From positions 29,816,477-29,880,476 of the forward strand of contig OZ007579.1 of NCBI GenBank assembly GCA_963931925.1: a DNA stretch of 64,000 nt, given 5' to 3'. Shown here piece by piece: positions 19,651 through 30,590 of this stretch (within the stretch, counting starts at the first letter, position 1; each line of letters starts with the position of its first letter). Under the pieces are notes generated by a model that searched no databases, was not told the DNA's origin, and was given only the letters and a program-made list of their open reading frames with translations. The stretch comes from Onchidella celtica (Eukaryota > Mollusca > Gastropoda > Systellommatophora > Onchidiidae). Position numbers and translations under genes: made by a program.

Positions 19651-20507
19651 TAGCTTTGATTTTGTGCTCCACCGGTTTACGGGGATTGAAACTCTAACCC
19701 GCACACAAAATATGAATTTGGAATTCCCAATCTTCGTCTAAACATGCCCACTTCAGGATTCAGGAACTATTGGTATCTCCACTCTATTTCCTGACGCGGA
19801 CCCTGAAAGAGGTTAGGATCTACAACTTGATTTAAAAACTTTTATGCACATTTACAAAATTCTTTTCAAATCTACAGAAAACAATCCCTGAGAATTGTAT
19901 AAAATAATAAAGTTTATAGGGAACTATCTAATTTTATTTGTGAAAATTAAAGTGATAAAGCTCCGAATACCAATATAAATAAAGTACCTCATAAAGATAG
20001 TGAAGGACGCAAAGTGGCTGGTATCGTATCGACGCGCAGTAAAACCCAAACTCAAAACTCAGAAGCCTTTGAAAGGGCAAAATTACCCTCAGTTTAGAAC
20101 CATTGATAGACTTGATAAGCCTCGCGTGTCTAGTCTAGGCAAATCTGCGGTTAAGGCAGAATCCTTGACCTTCCCAGTGACACGGTGTGACTATGTTTGA
20201 CCCCAGAAGAAGTAGGCCACTGCAATTTGGAGAGTATTCAGAGTTAAGTTTTACTAGCCTTATCTGGACAGGCCCTTAGAACTTAAATGAATCCTGGCAA
20301 AAGTGCATATATCCATGTCCAAATAACTGGCGGCATTTCGAACATAGACCACTGTAACTTATGGCGTCCACGTGTACAGTGAAGCTATATCTACGAGTTA
20401 CACACACGTGATTATATTATCCTCTATTTTCATTCTTATTTTCTGTCATTCCCGTCTTCGTGACAGGCGTTTTCTTTCTCTGTGCAAGGACCCGGCATCG
20501 TTTTCTT
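19651..20507. other. Intergenic stretch, no gene seen
   Basis: No conserved coding segment, RNA gene or transposon end was recognised. Confidence 0.5.
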
Positions 20508-20513
20508 AGTCTC

Positions 20514-20587
<74 letters not shown>

Positions 20588-20608
20588 TCTCTCTCTCTCT
20601 CTCTCTCT
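20508..20608. repeat. (TCTG)n(TC)n compound microsatellite
   Basis: Six TCTG units followed by a long TC run with one TTCC interruption. Confidence 0.95.
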
Positions 20609-20804
20609 GGTAGGGTCTCCTTTCCGTTCTGTTTATTCTATCTATCGTATTACTTTTTCCTCCCACAATCTGACCATTATCTGACCTGTCCGCCTGATCT
20701 CTCCAATCCCAATCTAAAAAACTCAAACTCACTTACAGTCCACAGACATTAATCCTCTTTTGTGATGTATAACCAACCTGTTTCACAATCATTGTGTCTT
20801 CTAC

Positions 20805-20972
20805 CTCGTCGGCCAGACGCGCCAGCCGATTTTGATAGGCCAACTAGCTAATTAGTAACGTCACGTCATTTTGTTTCAATAAGATCCCGCCGCTCCAGCC
20901 AACTCACAATGATCACATTGAGATAAACTGTCGTGACGTCACCATCCAACTACTCGGGGCATCTAAATCAGC
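20805..20972. mobile_element. Palindromic MITE family A, copy 4
   Basis: Full-length diverged copy. The left half is CAGCCGATTTTGATAGGCC then CAACTAGC and AACGTCACG. The right half is GTCGTGACGTCACC then CAACTACTCGG and ATCAGCTGGAGTGCG. Confidence 0.75.
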
Positions 20973-21004
20973 TGGAGTGCGCCTTGACTTACAATACCTT
21001 TTTT

Positions 21005-21515
21005 ATGTCAAAATTGGGCAAAAAGAAAACGTTGTATGTAGCAAAATATAAATTGTGTATTTTCTGTCTTCTCTTTAGTTTGCTTTGTATTGTTTGGATT
21101 TTATTTCTCACGCAGCGTTTCGCTACATACAACCTTTTCTTTTGGGAGTGTTTATTGGGGCTATATGTAGCCTAAATAAGGTCAACCGTTTACTGGGGCT
21201 ACATGATCACTATTATCTTAGCGATTCAATATTTCCGTAGGCCTTGGGTTGGGGTTGGGGTTGGGGTTAGGGTTAGATAGGGATTGGGTCAGGATTAGGG
21301 TTAGGTAGGGTTAGGGTTGGGTTACATGATCAATATTATCGTAGTGGTTTAGTATTTTTGCAGCGAAAAACGGGTAGCCCAAATAAGTTTCACCGGTGGG
21401 GTTTGCTTATGTAGGCTACATGTAGCCCCAATAAACATATATAGTTTAACATGATTATTAGGCTATTATGTAGCCTATACAAAGTCACCCTTTTCTTTTT
21501 GCCTAATTTTGACAT
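21005..21515. repeat. Foldback element with nested inverted repeats
   Basis: Outer arms GTCAAAATTGGGCAAAAAG (21007-21025) and CTTTTTGCCTAATTTTGAC (about 21495-21513) pair. An inner pair, TTATTGGGGCTATATGTAGC (about 21152-21171) and its near complement at about 21414-21433, surrounds the centre. A third pair (AAAGAAAACGTTGTATGTAGC-like) lies within the left arm. The G-rich telomere-like tract is at the centre. No coding capacity. Confidence 0.75.
21243..21326. repeat. Interstitial telomere-like (TTAGGG/TTGGGG) tract
   Basis: Degenerate tandem hexamers read GGGTTGGGGTTGGGGTTGGG then GGTTAGGGTTAG with variants over about 80 bp. The motif matches the common animal telomere repeat TTAGGG mixed with TTGGGG variants. 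It sits in the loop of a foldback element, which argues for an element component rather than a healed chromosome end. Confidence 0.85.
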
Positions 21516-22199
21516 TGCTTATAGCCCTGCTGCGACCCCACAGTTTTTCTGTGGTTTTTATGATATTTCGTCAATTTCCTACCATGTATATGTTTGTTTA
21601 TTTGTTTACTGTACTTGTGTGTGTTCTGTCTTCTCTTCTGGTTGGTGGGCGCTTCTGGGGGGGGGGGGGGTCTCCTTCTATACCACCACAGTGCTACATT
21701 CTGTCTATCGTCCTGCTTCTTCCATTCATAAAATGGTCGTTATCGCGTCCATGTGCTTTCTCCAAACCCAAACCAAAAAGAAACTCTCCTCCTCTCTGAT
21801 TGCCACCCCCCCCCCCCAATCCTGCCCCTTGCCAATCCACGCACAAGCCCACCTGCCATTTTCATCCATCTTCATTCTGTATCTGTGTTTGTGTGTTGTT
21901 TTTAATCAGCCGTCAGTAGCAGTGGTCTTTTACAAAAATAAAAGAGAGAGAAACAATGTGGCAAAAGACAAATAAACCTTTGTGATCAAATAATATGAAT
22001 ACACCAGATACGCCAACAACCGCTAACAAAATATTATTAGGGAAAGTTGAACGACTCGTGGAAACTGCCAATAAACCTGATTTCCACTTGGACAGACGTA
22101 ATTAATTGCTTCTCACTAAAACGAAAAACCTTAAAAAAAAACTTGAAAGATCATTGAAAAGGTCAATGATCGCCAATGATGATGTAATCGAGCGCCTAC
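21516..22199. other. Intergenic stretch with G and C runs
   Basis: No gene seen. Contains a G run at about 21657-21670 and a C run at about 21807-21818. Confidence 0.5.
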
Positions 22200-23235
22200 T
22201 CATTCACCCCACCCCACCCCACCCGCTGCCCGGAAGAACCCGTTTTCGGCCCAGATAAAAAAAAATCGTACCCGGTTTCGGCCCTCTGACACACCCAATT
22301 TCTTACCCGTTTTCGGCCCACTGTTTTCCCTTCATATCCTCACTAAATCTTCAAGCTCTCGATTATCGATATGTTTTCGCTCAAACATGACTAAATCTGC
22401 CCTTCTCTATCCGTGGATGACTAGTTTATATTATATTGACGAGGAACACACTCATGATAGTGCATCCAGGCTAAAAAAAATTTTCTTTGAAAACCCCGCG
22501 CTACGTTTGAAGGTTTGAAGGTCTTCCTCGTGCAGAAATTGAGGATCACTTTGTCTAAAGCATTCAGAGAAGATGGAAGGCATTGTCACAAATAGAGGAA
22601 ATGTCGGCCTGATGGTTGAAAAATACAGATATTGCAAATAGAGAACGACAGCCTCGACAATCGAGTGGAGGTGTATAAAGAAGAACGGTTGCAAAGCACG
22701 CCGGACTACAGACGACTACAGACGTGGAAATAACGGTCCTACTTTCAAGTTCACTCTCACACAATCATCCAGCACTGAGTGAGGAAGAAATGTGGAAGCA
22801 CAAAGCTCGTCAGACTTGCAAAAGGAAGGCAGTATATGACCCGATATTGCGACATTCCAAGATAATTTGTCAAGAACTGAGTGGATGGAGGACAGAAAAT
22901 TTGAACTATAAACACATGAAAGGTCTACAAAACGCCATAATCAGAAGAGGCTGAACTTGAGACAGGTTCTGTTCAAGAGCAAAGAGGAAACCTGTTTTGC
23001 TCTCTTAGAGGAGTTGAACAAAGTGGACTCGAAATTTACAAAGACACATGGCGGAGAAATCATGATATAGCCGGTGGATGCCCAGGCTAACGGAAGAAGC
23101 AGATTCGATTATCGATCCTCTTAACCCATCACTAAATAGCAGTGGGCCGAAAAAGGGTGGGCCGAAACCGTGCAAAATATGGGATGGGTTCTGACCATGT
23201 GTGCCGAAAACGGGATCACCGCGCTGCCCCCTCCA
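22200..23235. mobile_element. Putative non-autonomous TIR element with subterminal repeats
   Basis: The left end carries three copies of a CCCGTTTTCGGCCCA-like motif (22240-22322). The right end carries three in inverted orientation (23144-23212). A second inverted pair, CTCGATTATCGAT (left, about 22357) and its mirror GATTATCGATCC (right, about 23107), lies inside. Exact termini and target duplication were not resolved. The interior has a 76-codon plus-strand ORF (22724-22954) resembling nothing I recognise. Confidence 0.5.
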
Positions 23236-23566
23236 CGTTCCTAGTTAAGGTCCACAAAGTACTAACAACTGCGTTATTCAGGTCACTCATAACTGGACGG
23301 TGGCCATTTGCCAAGTTTTTGGACAGTGTCCAAACATCAGTTATAATTAAAATTATCTGGCCAAACTTTTCACCGTGGACACACATCAAGATTTAACCCT
23401 TAGGGCACTGACTGTTTGTGTAATCATTGACGCCGATGTATGTAGGTCACCCTTCAATGTTTGATTCTTGAATAAGTAGAAATTGTCATTCGTCATAACA
23501 TTCAAAATTATTCTGAATACTATTCGTTCTTGATTTATGTAGGCAGGATCATTATTTGTCTAGGCT
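23233..23566. repeat. Diverged duplicated segment E, copy 1
   Basis: Aligns with 24166-24662. Shared blocks include GGTCAC-C-TAACTGGAC, ATTAAAATT-TCTG, TAGGGCACTGACTGTT-like, TAGGTCACCCTTCAAT, GATTCTTGAAT and TGATTTATGTAGG. The two copies flank MITE copy 5. Confidence 0.7.
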
Positions 23567-23569
23567 TGC

Positions 23570-24165
23570 ATCAGCTGGTTTAATCCGCCGACGTTGGATG
23601 GTCACGTCATGATTTTTTAGTTCCAATGAGTTCCCGTGCCCGATCCAACTGGGTTTGTCTCAGTGAAACCAAAGATACTAGAAACGATGAAATGAGGCAC
23701 TGTCTTCTTCCCATCACTAAAAAAAAAGCGGTGCACACAATTTGCGCGCTGATCGGAGGCGGGGCCCATGGCGCATAGCATGAAAAGAATGCTTGATAAA
23801 ATGATAAATTTATGATTTAAAATTGTGACAGTGCTACTGCGACTAAAAACAAAAAATAAAATAGCCAGAGCTTTCTCACAGCGATTGAGGTTATGGTTCC
23901 ACAATATGTGACGTCAATCAAGGCCTGTAGTGATAGCTAAACAGTGAACAAAATTCAATATTTTCCCTAACTGGCTTTGTAAAATATGGCATTTTCATGA
24001 CTTCCGCAGGTTTGCCGCAAGTTGGCGGTGCGAAATCTGTGCACGCTAGAAGCACTTGCTGTCTTATCTGATCAATTCTAGTATCTTTGGTGAAACTCAA
24101 TGCGGTGACGTCATCAGCCAACTAGTCAGCCAATCAAAATCTGCCGTTGCACGCCTAGAAGTTTA
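23570..24165. mobile_element. Palindromic MITE family A, copy 5, with a nested hAT-like element
   Basis: The left half (TTTAATCCGCCGACGTTGG, GGTCACGTCATG, TTCCAATGAG) lies at 23570-23669. The right half (AACTCAATGCGGTGACGTCA, CCAACTAGTC, ATCAAAATCTGCCG) lies at 24090-24161. A 420-bp element separates them. Confidence 0.8.
23670..24089. mobile_element. hAT-like non-autonomous element nested in MITE copy 5
   Basis: Perfect 14-bp inverted ends CAAAGATACTAGAA (17 of the first 20 pair), flanked by GTGAAAC on both sides (23663-23669 and 24090-24096). A 7-8 bp duplication and a CA-starting TIR fit hAT-like transposons. It carries a family D fragment near 23935-24000 and no transposase. Confidence 0.8.
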
Positions 24166-24662
24166 CAGGTCACCCGTACCTGGACAGTTGCCAACAGAAA
24201 AAACTGGGCAGTTTACGCAAATCAATAATTAAAATTGTCTGTCATTCGGGTGTTAAACTCGTTAATGAACACTCCCCAAGCTTAAACCCATAGGACTTTG
24301 ACTGTTGGGTAATCCAGTGGCGGATCTGCTATAAAACTAATGGAGCTTAAGCTCCAGGGCCCCTAGTTCCGGAGCGGCCTTCAAGAAAATTGTTTTTTGA
24401 TGAGTGAATGTTGGATGTTGCCCTATTATGCCCTATTGTTATTGGAATTGAAGAGGCTCCATAACACCTCAAGCTTCAGGGTACCAAAAGTTTTCGTCCA
24501 CCAGTGGGATAATCGGTGACTTCAGTTATGACTGTGTAGGTCATCCTTCAATATTTGAATCTTGAATGAGAAAAAAATCTCATTTGTATGGCACTAAAAA
24601 TGACCCAGTATGCTAATTACTATACGTAGTTGATTTATGTAGGAGGGATCCCTATATAACGT
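24166..24662. repeat. Diverged duplicated segment E, copy 2
   Basis: Counterpart of 23233-23566, made longer by a 192-bp hAT MITE plus an 8-bp duplication (24315-24514). Confidence 0.7.
24315..24506. mobile_element. hAT-type MITE
   Basis: Begins CAGTGGCGGATC and ends CGTCCACCAGTG, an imperfect inverted pair. It is flanked by GGGTAATC (24307-24314) and GGATAATC (24507-24514), an 8-bp duplication with one mismatch. The sister segment at 23233-23566 lacks it at the matching place (GTGTAATCATTGACG), confirming the ends. No coding capacity. Confidence 0.85.
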
Positions 24663-25689
24663 AGGCGATGGTGCCTGTACTCTACTGTCGGAGATAACCG
24701 GTGTTCAGAACAGAAATAAGCACCGATTTTGATGTTAAACAATAGTATGTTTATAACGACCTTTATAATATACGTCATGTCAAATTAATGCTTAATCATT
24801 CAATGAACATTGATAACGAATTATGATCATTGCGAAATTTGTGAACTTTTACAATATCATCATGACATCATCGCCAAAAAAACGTCCAACATTTTAATTT
24901 CTTAGGAACGGAACTGGCAAAACCCAAAGGATTACACATTCTCTATAATCTACAAATTCAGCCGTAACTCAACATGAAAACTCTAAGTCTAGTCTGTTTA
25001 GCATCAGTTTTGCCTCGAAGTTTCTTTGAATCAACTAAGCTAGACAGACTTCTTTCCTTCTTGCCTGTGCGCGAAATCTCGTTTAGCGCCCAGTATACCA
25101 TAATTGTTAGGAAAACCTTACTCGGTGCCTCGTGTTTTACATTTAGGACAATTTCTGATATATCAATGCATCATTTTACAAGACTCGCGGTCTTTCTTTC
25201 TGTCTTTCTTTCTTTTTAAAATCATTTTACATGTTTGCACTTGGTTTGGGAGGTTTAAAATTCTCGGACAGGGCACTTTAGTTCGGGCATGCAGTAGAGG
25301 GTTGACAATCACAAGCTCTCTCCAACGTCCTAAAAATCGAAGCAAAACAAAGTCCATTCAGTACGCTGTGGGCCAAGTGCTTGATAATCACTTCGGCAAT
25401 TCAAACATTAAGAGACCATTATAGGCATCAAACACTGTAGGGGAGGATGTGAAGAAGGTGAAATTAAAATATATGCGAGAAAGTTAGAATCAGTAATAGA
25501 TTTATCAAGAAATCCCCGATATTTAAATCTGCTAAATTATTTAATAATATCTGAATGTGTTTAGGACTTTATTTGTGCAGATTCGCTGCTCTTGGCATTT
25601 ACTCCTCACTTTTCTGCTTTTTAGTTTCCTTCTTCTTGTTTCTGGTGTTTTTTTGTTATTGTTTTTGCAGTAGGGATTAGTCTTTTAGA
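24663..25689. other. Intergenic stretch, no gene seen
   Basis: A short (CTTT)n tract lies at about 25191-25216. No conserved coding segment was recognised. Confidence 0.5.
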
Positions 25690-25970
25690 ATTTTACCACC
25701 AGGGCAGCGGCCTTGTTCGGCCCGCTCTTCTCGACTTTCAACTGCTAAGGTACATTTAACGTGTGCAACGTGCACACTGCCCCTCCGAGTTATTTTGTCC
25801 TTATCCGAAAAGGCTAGGCGCTCTTCCATACCTACCATAGGATCAGGGACAGGAATTTTTTTTCTCACAAAATTCCAACAATATATTATGTCTGCACCGA
25901 CCGGGGATCGAACCCGGTACCTTCGGCATGAGAAGCGAGCACCTTGCCTCTAGACCAATGTGTCACCACG
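25690..25970 (-). mobile_element. tRNA-derived SINE
   Basis: Reverse-strand copy of the SINE family. The tRNA-like head is at the right, with a B-box-like GGTACCGGGTTCGATCCCCG in complement at 25905-25924. The body contains the TCCTTATCCGA and CGTGTGCAACGTGCACAC blocks (plus-strand reading) shared by all copies. It shows the uninterrupted head (CTCTAGACCAATGTG) into which the hAT MITE inserted in the 6205-6700 copy. Confidence 0.85.
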
Positions 25971-26339
25971 AAAAAGTATCTGAATCTTACGTCGCTGTGC
26001 TTAATGTTTTTCTGTGTCCAGAGTGATCAAATCTCAGACCAGACCAAGTTGGAAAGAAAATTTTCAAGATCTAGACATTGCTAGGCCAGTGCGCACTGAG
26101 TCACGTTTTGCCTCCGTTTTGTGGATTATGGAGTCACATAGGACCTCCCGCATTAGTGTTACTGTAACCAATCTGTCTCGCTCGTTGATTGGAAGGAAGT
26201 TTGAGTCAACACCGGCGCCAAACACACTTGATCTATGGGACATGTACAAACACTTTTCAATTATGGTAATAAATTAAAATCTTTTGTTTTATTTACTTTT
26301 TTGATGTTCCTATTTTAAACTTGGTGAATATAATATATG
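25971..26339. other. Unassigned stretch left of a solo LTR
   Basis: No gene seen. The last 50 bp may continue the minus-strand LINE relic that resumes at 27571, because removing the intervening LTR joins the reading at a His-rich stretch. Confidence 0.4.
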
Positions 26340-26344
26340 GTGGT

Positions 26345-27570
26345 TGTCATGATTCGGATGTTGTTAAAACTCACGCAGAGGGTGAGTTGTTGTTGTTTTA
26401 TCAGGGCCATGAGAAATTGGCTGGTGGCCTTGAACGGCCCTCGCGAATTATAGTTGGTGAGTAAATAAATGTAAAGTTAAACTTAGAGTCACGCTTGTCG
26501 GCTTTAATGTTCGTGATTAATAAGTAATGGAGTAGGGGTGAAACAAGGTGGGGCTAGTTGACATTGTTAAGTATGACTAGACAAGTTTTTGCACGTTAAC
26601 TGGCTGGTAGAATAGTGCAGACGTATTACTACAATTAAAATGGTGGGAGGTTTCGACCTATGAGATAGCTGAACTAATTGGGCCAGCGGACTAGCACGCT
26701 GGGTAGTTAGATAGTATAAGACATCGTGTAACGTTCAGATTTAGTGAATACAGACGAGCAGAAGCATCGTGTCGTGAAGTATCTCCGGTTGACCAGTACC
26801 TGAACTGTGTGCTTTTAAGACAAGAAGTCCTTGCTAATGGACTGACTGAACTCTAGAAAGAAAGGTCTGAGGGGGCTGACCTTTGAAAGCCCACGCTGCG
26901 CTATATTGATGTTCGCGCCTACCAGTAGGCGTGACCAATGGTACTATATCTTATTTATTCAAGCATAATAGAGATCGGAGATAGAGAGAGAACTACAGCC
27001 TCATAGGAAGACTAAGGAAACCCCAGCTGGCACTCGACCACGAGTGTCCTGTATCATAGATCTATTGCCATAGTATGATTGGAATAATATAGCACATTGT
27101 TGATGAATTGAATAGTGATTGTGCATAAAATATAGTCTTTTGGCAACTGCTTAAATTACCTACAAGCCGAAGAGTGCTTCTGTAGGCTTTGAACATACTG
27201 GGCTCTCCTAACACTCAAGCCCATATGATTTAGGGAGAGTTTGCCTGGCGACTGGCCAGTGGCGACTCAACTGTCACTTTAAATTGATATCTAGTTTCGT
27301 ATAATATACCTATTTGCTATTGATTGCAGTACCTCCATAGTTACATGAATATCATTGGTTAAGTTATTAATTAGAGTTTTTTTGGTTTGAATATATACCT
27401 CTATTGTCTTTTGTTTTGTTATTAATATTTATGTAAACTATGGCCTGACCGGCCTGACATATATACGCTCTAGTTATTTAATACTTTTCTTGTGTGGTTG
27501 TGTCCGAGTGTGAGTTAGCTGCCTCTCGTGCAGTCGTAACATCCCCAAGACCCTAACTCTGCTCGTGACA
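26345..27570 (+). mobile_element. Solo LTR, 1226 bp, with GTGGT target duplication
   Basis: Starts TGTCATGATTCGG and ends CTGCTCGTGACA (TGTCA...TGACA termini). It is flanked by GTGGT at 26340-26344 and 27571-27575. Length, TG/CA ends, a 5-bp duplication and absence of coding capacity fit a solo LTR of a Ty3/Gypsy or BEL element. It interrupts a decayed LINE RT segment. Plus orientation is a guess from the T-rich region followed by a GC-richer terminus. Confidence 0.82.
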
Positions 27571-27640
27571 GTGGTGGAGCCTGTCGTGGCCCGTTCTTAG
27601 TCTAAACAATATCACTTGATCCTCTCTGTTCAGGAAATGA
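27571..27640 (-). pseudogene. LINE reverse transcriptase relic (minus-strand half)
   Basis: The minus strand encodes REDQVILFRLRTGHDRLHH, which matches the conserved segment after the RT domain in many non-LTR retrotransposons (R-x-D-Q-x-x-x-x-R-L-R-T-G-H). The reading is cut by the solo LTR at 27570. It lies in opposite orientation to the RT C-terminal relic at 27725-27905. Confidence 0.65.
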
Positions 27641-27724
27641 TATTTATCCTGTTGGTTTATTTGCTGCCTTCTGTTGTTTTTAGTGAGGTTTTTCTTCTCA
27701 TAATAGTTTAAAGGGCACTGCGAC

Positions 27725-27905
27725 TGCTCCAAGATGGAACCCTCCTTGGCCATTATGTGAGTGCAGCGAGTCTCCTCAAAACACAGAGCATGTATTGCAG
27801 AACTGCACACTCTCCTCAGCACTATGAGAAACATAATTATTGACCCAAACCCATCGACCTGAATGTCAAACTCTATGGTGCAGAAAAGCGTAGATTTTCT
27901 TAAAA
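27725..27905 (+). pseudogene. LINE reverse transcriptase relic (zinc-like C-terminal half)
   Basis: The plus strand encodes PLCECSESPQNTEHVLQNC (27750-27806), a CxC...H...C motif typical of the region after the RTGH block in Jockey/CR1-like LINE proteins. It is followed, after a frame change, by DLNVKLYGAE, resembling the usual last residues of such proteins. Frames are broken, so it is non-functional. Confidence 0.65.
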
Positions 27906-29029
27906 GAACAAATCTGCAGATTTTGGTGAACGAAAGAATAAGAAGAATTTACTAATTCCAGCAAGTTAGATGGTCAATAGATTGAAAATAGTGTCTCTTA
28001 TGCAAAAACTAAATTGCTCATTCAAAAGTGTTCACACAATGAAAGCGTATCATCGTTATTCAGCCTTCTAGAGGCCATACGCTCGTACACTGGGGATCGA
28101 GGGGTCAAAACTAGCCAAAATTGAGCATACGTCCTTCTTAGTCGGACCCTAAGCTGGTGTGCTTTAACATCCAAAAATGACAACCATAGAGATGCTGTAA
28201 TCATAGTATTTCTATAATGACGATTCTCACTTTGTAAGATGAACGCCTCGGTGGGAGGGGGGAGAGGAGTAGAATGAATAAGCAAAATTTGTGTGGCGTA
28301 ATAAAATACTGCGTAGTTTTCCGGCATTTAAAAAAAATGGCGTAGTATTAACTGGTTACTGTCAAGGTGTGGTCATTAACCTGCCCCGGGGGATCGTCGC
28401 CGGTATCCGGTCCATTCGTCTAGTGATCACCACAGGGGACAGCTACCGGACAGATAACCACCATGACATTATATTATTATCCAGATTCGGCAAGCTGTGG
28501 GCTTTTCAATGAAATCGTGAGAATTTGTGACGTTTTTATTTGACCACAGGAATTTTTACGCACGCCGGAAATAATGTGGGAAGGTCCAGTGATGTCCAAT
28601 AGAATGTGGACCAGGGCGAGTAGTCTAATTGCAATCCCAAATAGAGAAAATACTCAGTAGTGTCCATTGCTCAGCAATGGCTTATAATGTAAAATACTAC
28701 ACAATCCTAATAACAACAGCCATTCTCTCCTTTCTCAAGCAAGAAATAAACATTCTGCTCTTAACCCTTTCAATATAGAAAGAACATTGCAGTTAACTCT
28801 TTACTGCCCTAACAATTACAGATTTTTGATCCATCACTAGCTTCTTAATACAGGTCAATACCCTGATTTAGATTCATAACATTCACTATTTAAAGTAATT
28901 CAAATAAGTGGATCTTCATAACCAGATTAGAGAAAATTTAGCTCTCACAATGTCAGTAGTCAACGGGTTAAGAAATGCTTGCATGAGCAAGAAACGTTTT
29001 TAAAATTTACTTTTCACCTGTATTCTGTT
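27906..29029. other. Intergenic stretch with a family D copy
   Basis: No gene seen. The part at 28605-28725 (GTAGTCTAATTGCAATCCCA, AATAGAGAAAATACT, CAGCAATGGCTTATAATG) belongs to dispersed family D, also at 31760-31860, 39345-39420 (reversed), 49075-49145 and 50465-50580. Confidence 0.55.
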
Positions 29030-30590
29030 AATATACTAAGTCAAGTCTGTTTTTGTCTGGGTTTTGGTGTTGGATATGGACAATGAGGTTAAAAGGGACC
29101 TCGCACATTTGTGAGACTGAAATCAGAGTGTCTTGTAAATTTGGTCAAGTCAGAATGTCTTGAGTTAGCTGGTGGGAAGACAGACTTCCCACACTGAGTC
29201 AAAACTGTATTGAGTTAGTTGGTGGAAAGACAGACTGTCACGAGCGAGTGAGCGAGGGTCAATAAGTGCGGGGAAGGGGACTTGAAGCGTGCATGTTGTG
29301 AGTGAGTTGAGGCTTAGACGAGGCAAGATCTGAGTAGTCAGATCACTGCAAGCCGAAAAGTCCAAGGGGACAGACGTGAAGAGAGCAGTCGGAAGTTTGT
29401 TGTGTATTCCAGTGATGACTGGTAGGTTGAAATATAAGGATTGATAATTATGATGATTGATGTACTATATTCTCCTATGACCATGATGTAAATAAGTTAT
29501 ATGTGAGGAATGTGAAAGTCATTGATTACTGCGTATAGAGATGTGCGCAATGAGCGATAGATGTAAGTTAGGATCATGGATTCGTAGCGAGTCTGAGTAC
29601 TGTGTAATACGGTGGAGGTGTGTAACCGTAGTAAAGTGCAGATGTGTGGTGAGTGAAATGTGGACTGTTGTGTGTACGCTTGATGGTTCGTAATGAGTGG
29701 TGAAGTGGATAGTAATTGTATGGTGTTATAGAGATGTAATGTTATTCTTATAAGTGTCGGGGTCGGGCAGTGAGCCTACCCGTGGTGGAGAGACTAGTGC
29801 AGGGGATAGGCCAGCATAAGTGAGATGCATGGGTTGGGCAGAAGGCTACCCACAGGCCAGCCTGAGTGAAGCTGTCGCGCAGGACAGCGAGGGCACATTA
29901 GTCGTGGCAGTCTGGCCACAGGCAGGGACGTTATGAATTGAGATATTAATGTGATATTGAGATATTAATGTGATATTAAGATATTGATGTGATATTGAGA
30001 TATTGAGGTGAGATTAAGATATTGAGGTTAGGTTGAGCAGGAGCCAGTAAGATAGGCCGCAAGTAGTACATACCTTGATGTGAGGCTGAGGCCGGAGTAT
30101 ATTTAGATAAGTAACTATCGGGTTGTGGACCCAGAGATCGAATGAATGTTGGGAATAATGACCATTGGATGGTGTTTGAATTGAATAATGTGACGTATGT
30201 AATTGCACGTATATCTTTATCTTTATGTATAATAAATGTGTGAGTCTGTTTGGTTGTTCTGTTAAGTGTTCTACTTGTCTGTTCGTGATTGTTGCCCTGT
30301 CATAATCAGTACATCTCCCAGTCTGGGATTTGTTACACAGACTTCCCACACTAAGTCAAAACTGTATTGAGTTTGTTGGTGGAAAGACCGACTTCCCACA
30401 CCGAGTCAAAACTGTATTGAGTTAGTTGGTGGAAAGACAGACTTCCCACACTGAGTCAAAACTGTATTGAGTTAGTTGGTGGAAAGACAGACTTCCCACA
30501 CTGAGTCAAAACTGTATTGAGTTAGTTGGTGGAAAAACAAACTTCCCACGCTGAGTCAAAACAGATTTGAATCAGTGCCCTGCAAGCTTT
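29030..30590. repeat. Family H copy 2 with 50-bp tandem array, split by a solo LTR
   Basis: Starts with family H blocks (AAGTCAAGTCTGTTTTTGTC, GACCTCGCACATTTGTGAG) and passes into six 50-bp units, each GAGTTAGTTGGTGGAAAGAC then TTCCCACACTGAGTCAAAAC. Units lie at 29162-29211, 29212-29235 plus 30343-30368, 30369-30418, 30419-30468, 30469-30518 and 30519-30568. Unit 2 is cut by the LTR, and units 4 and 5 are near identical. Confidence 0.9.
29236..30337 (+). mobile_element. Solo LTR, 1102 bp, with CAGAC target duplication
   Basis: Starts TGTCACGAGCGAGTG and ends GGGATTTGTTACA. It is flanked by CAGAC at 29231-29235 and 30338-30342, and removal of the LTR and one CAGAC restores a perfect 50-bp unit of the surrounding array. 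An AATAAA signal at 30231-30236, about 100 bp before the end, supports plus orientation. A short internal tandem of GATATTAATGTGATATT units lies at 29940-30025. Confidence 0.9.

Noticed and set aside
21243-21326. Chromosome end or fusion site
   Set aside because: The tract is short, degenerate and centred in a foldback element with ordinary sequence on both sides.
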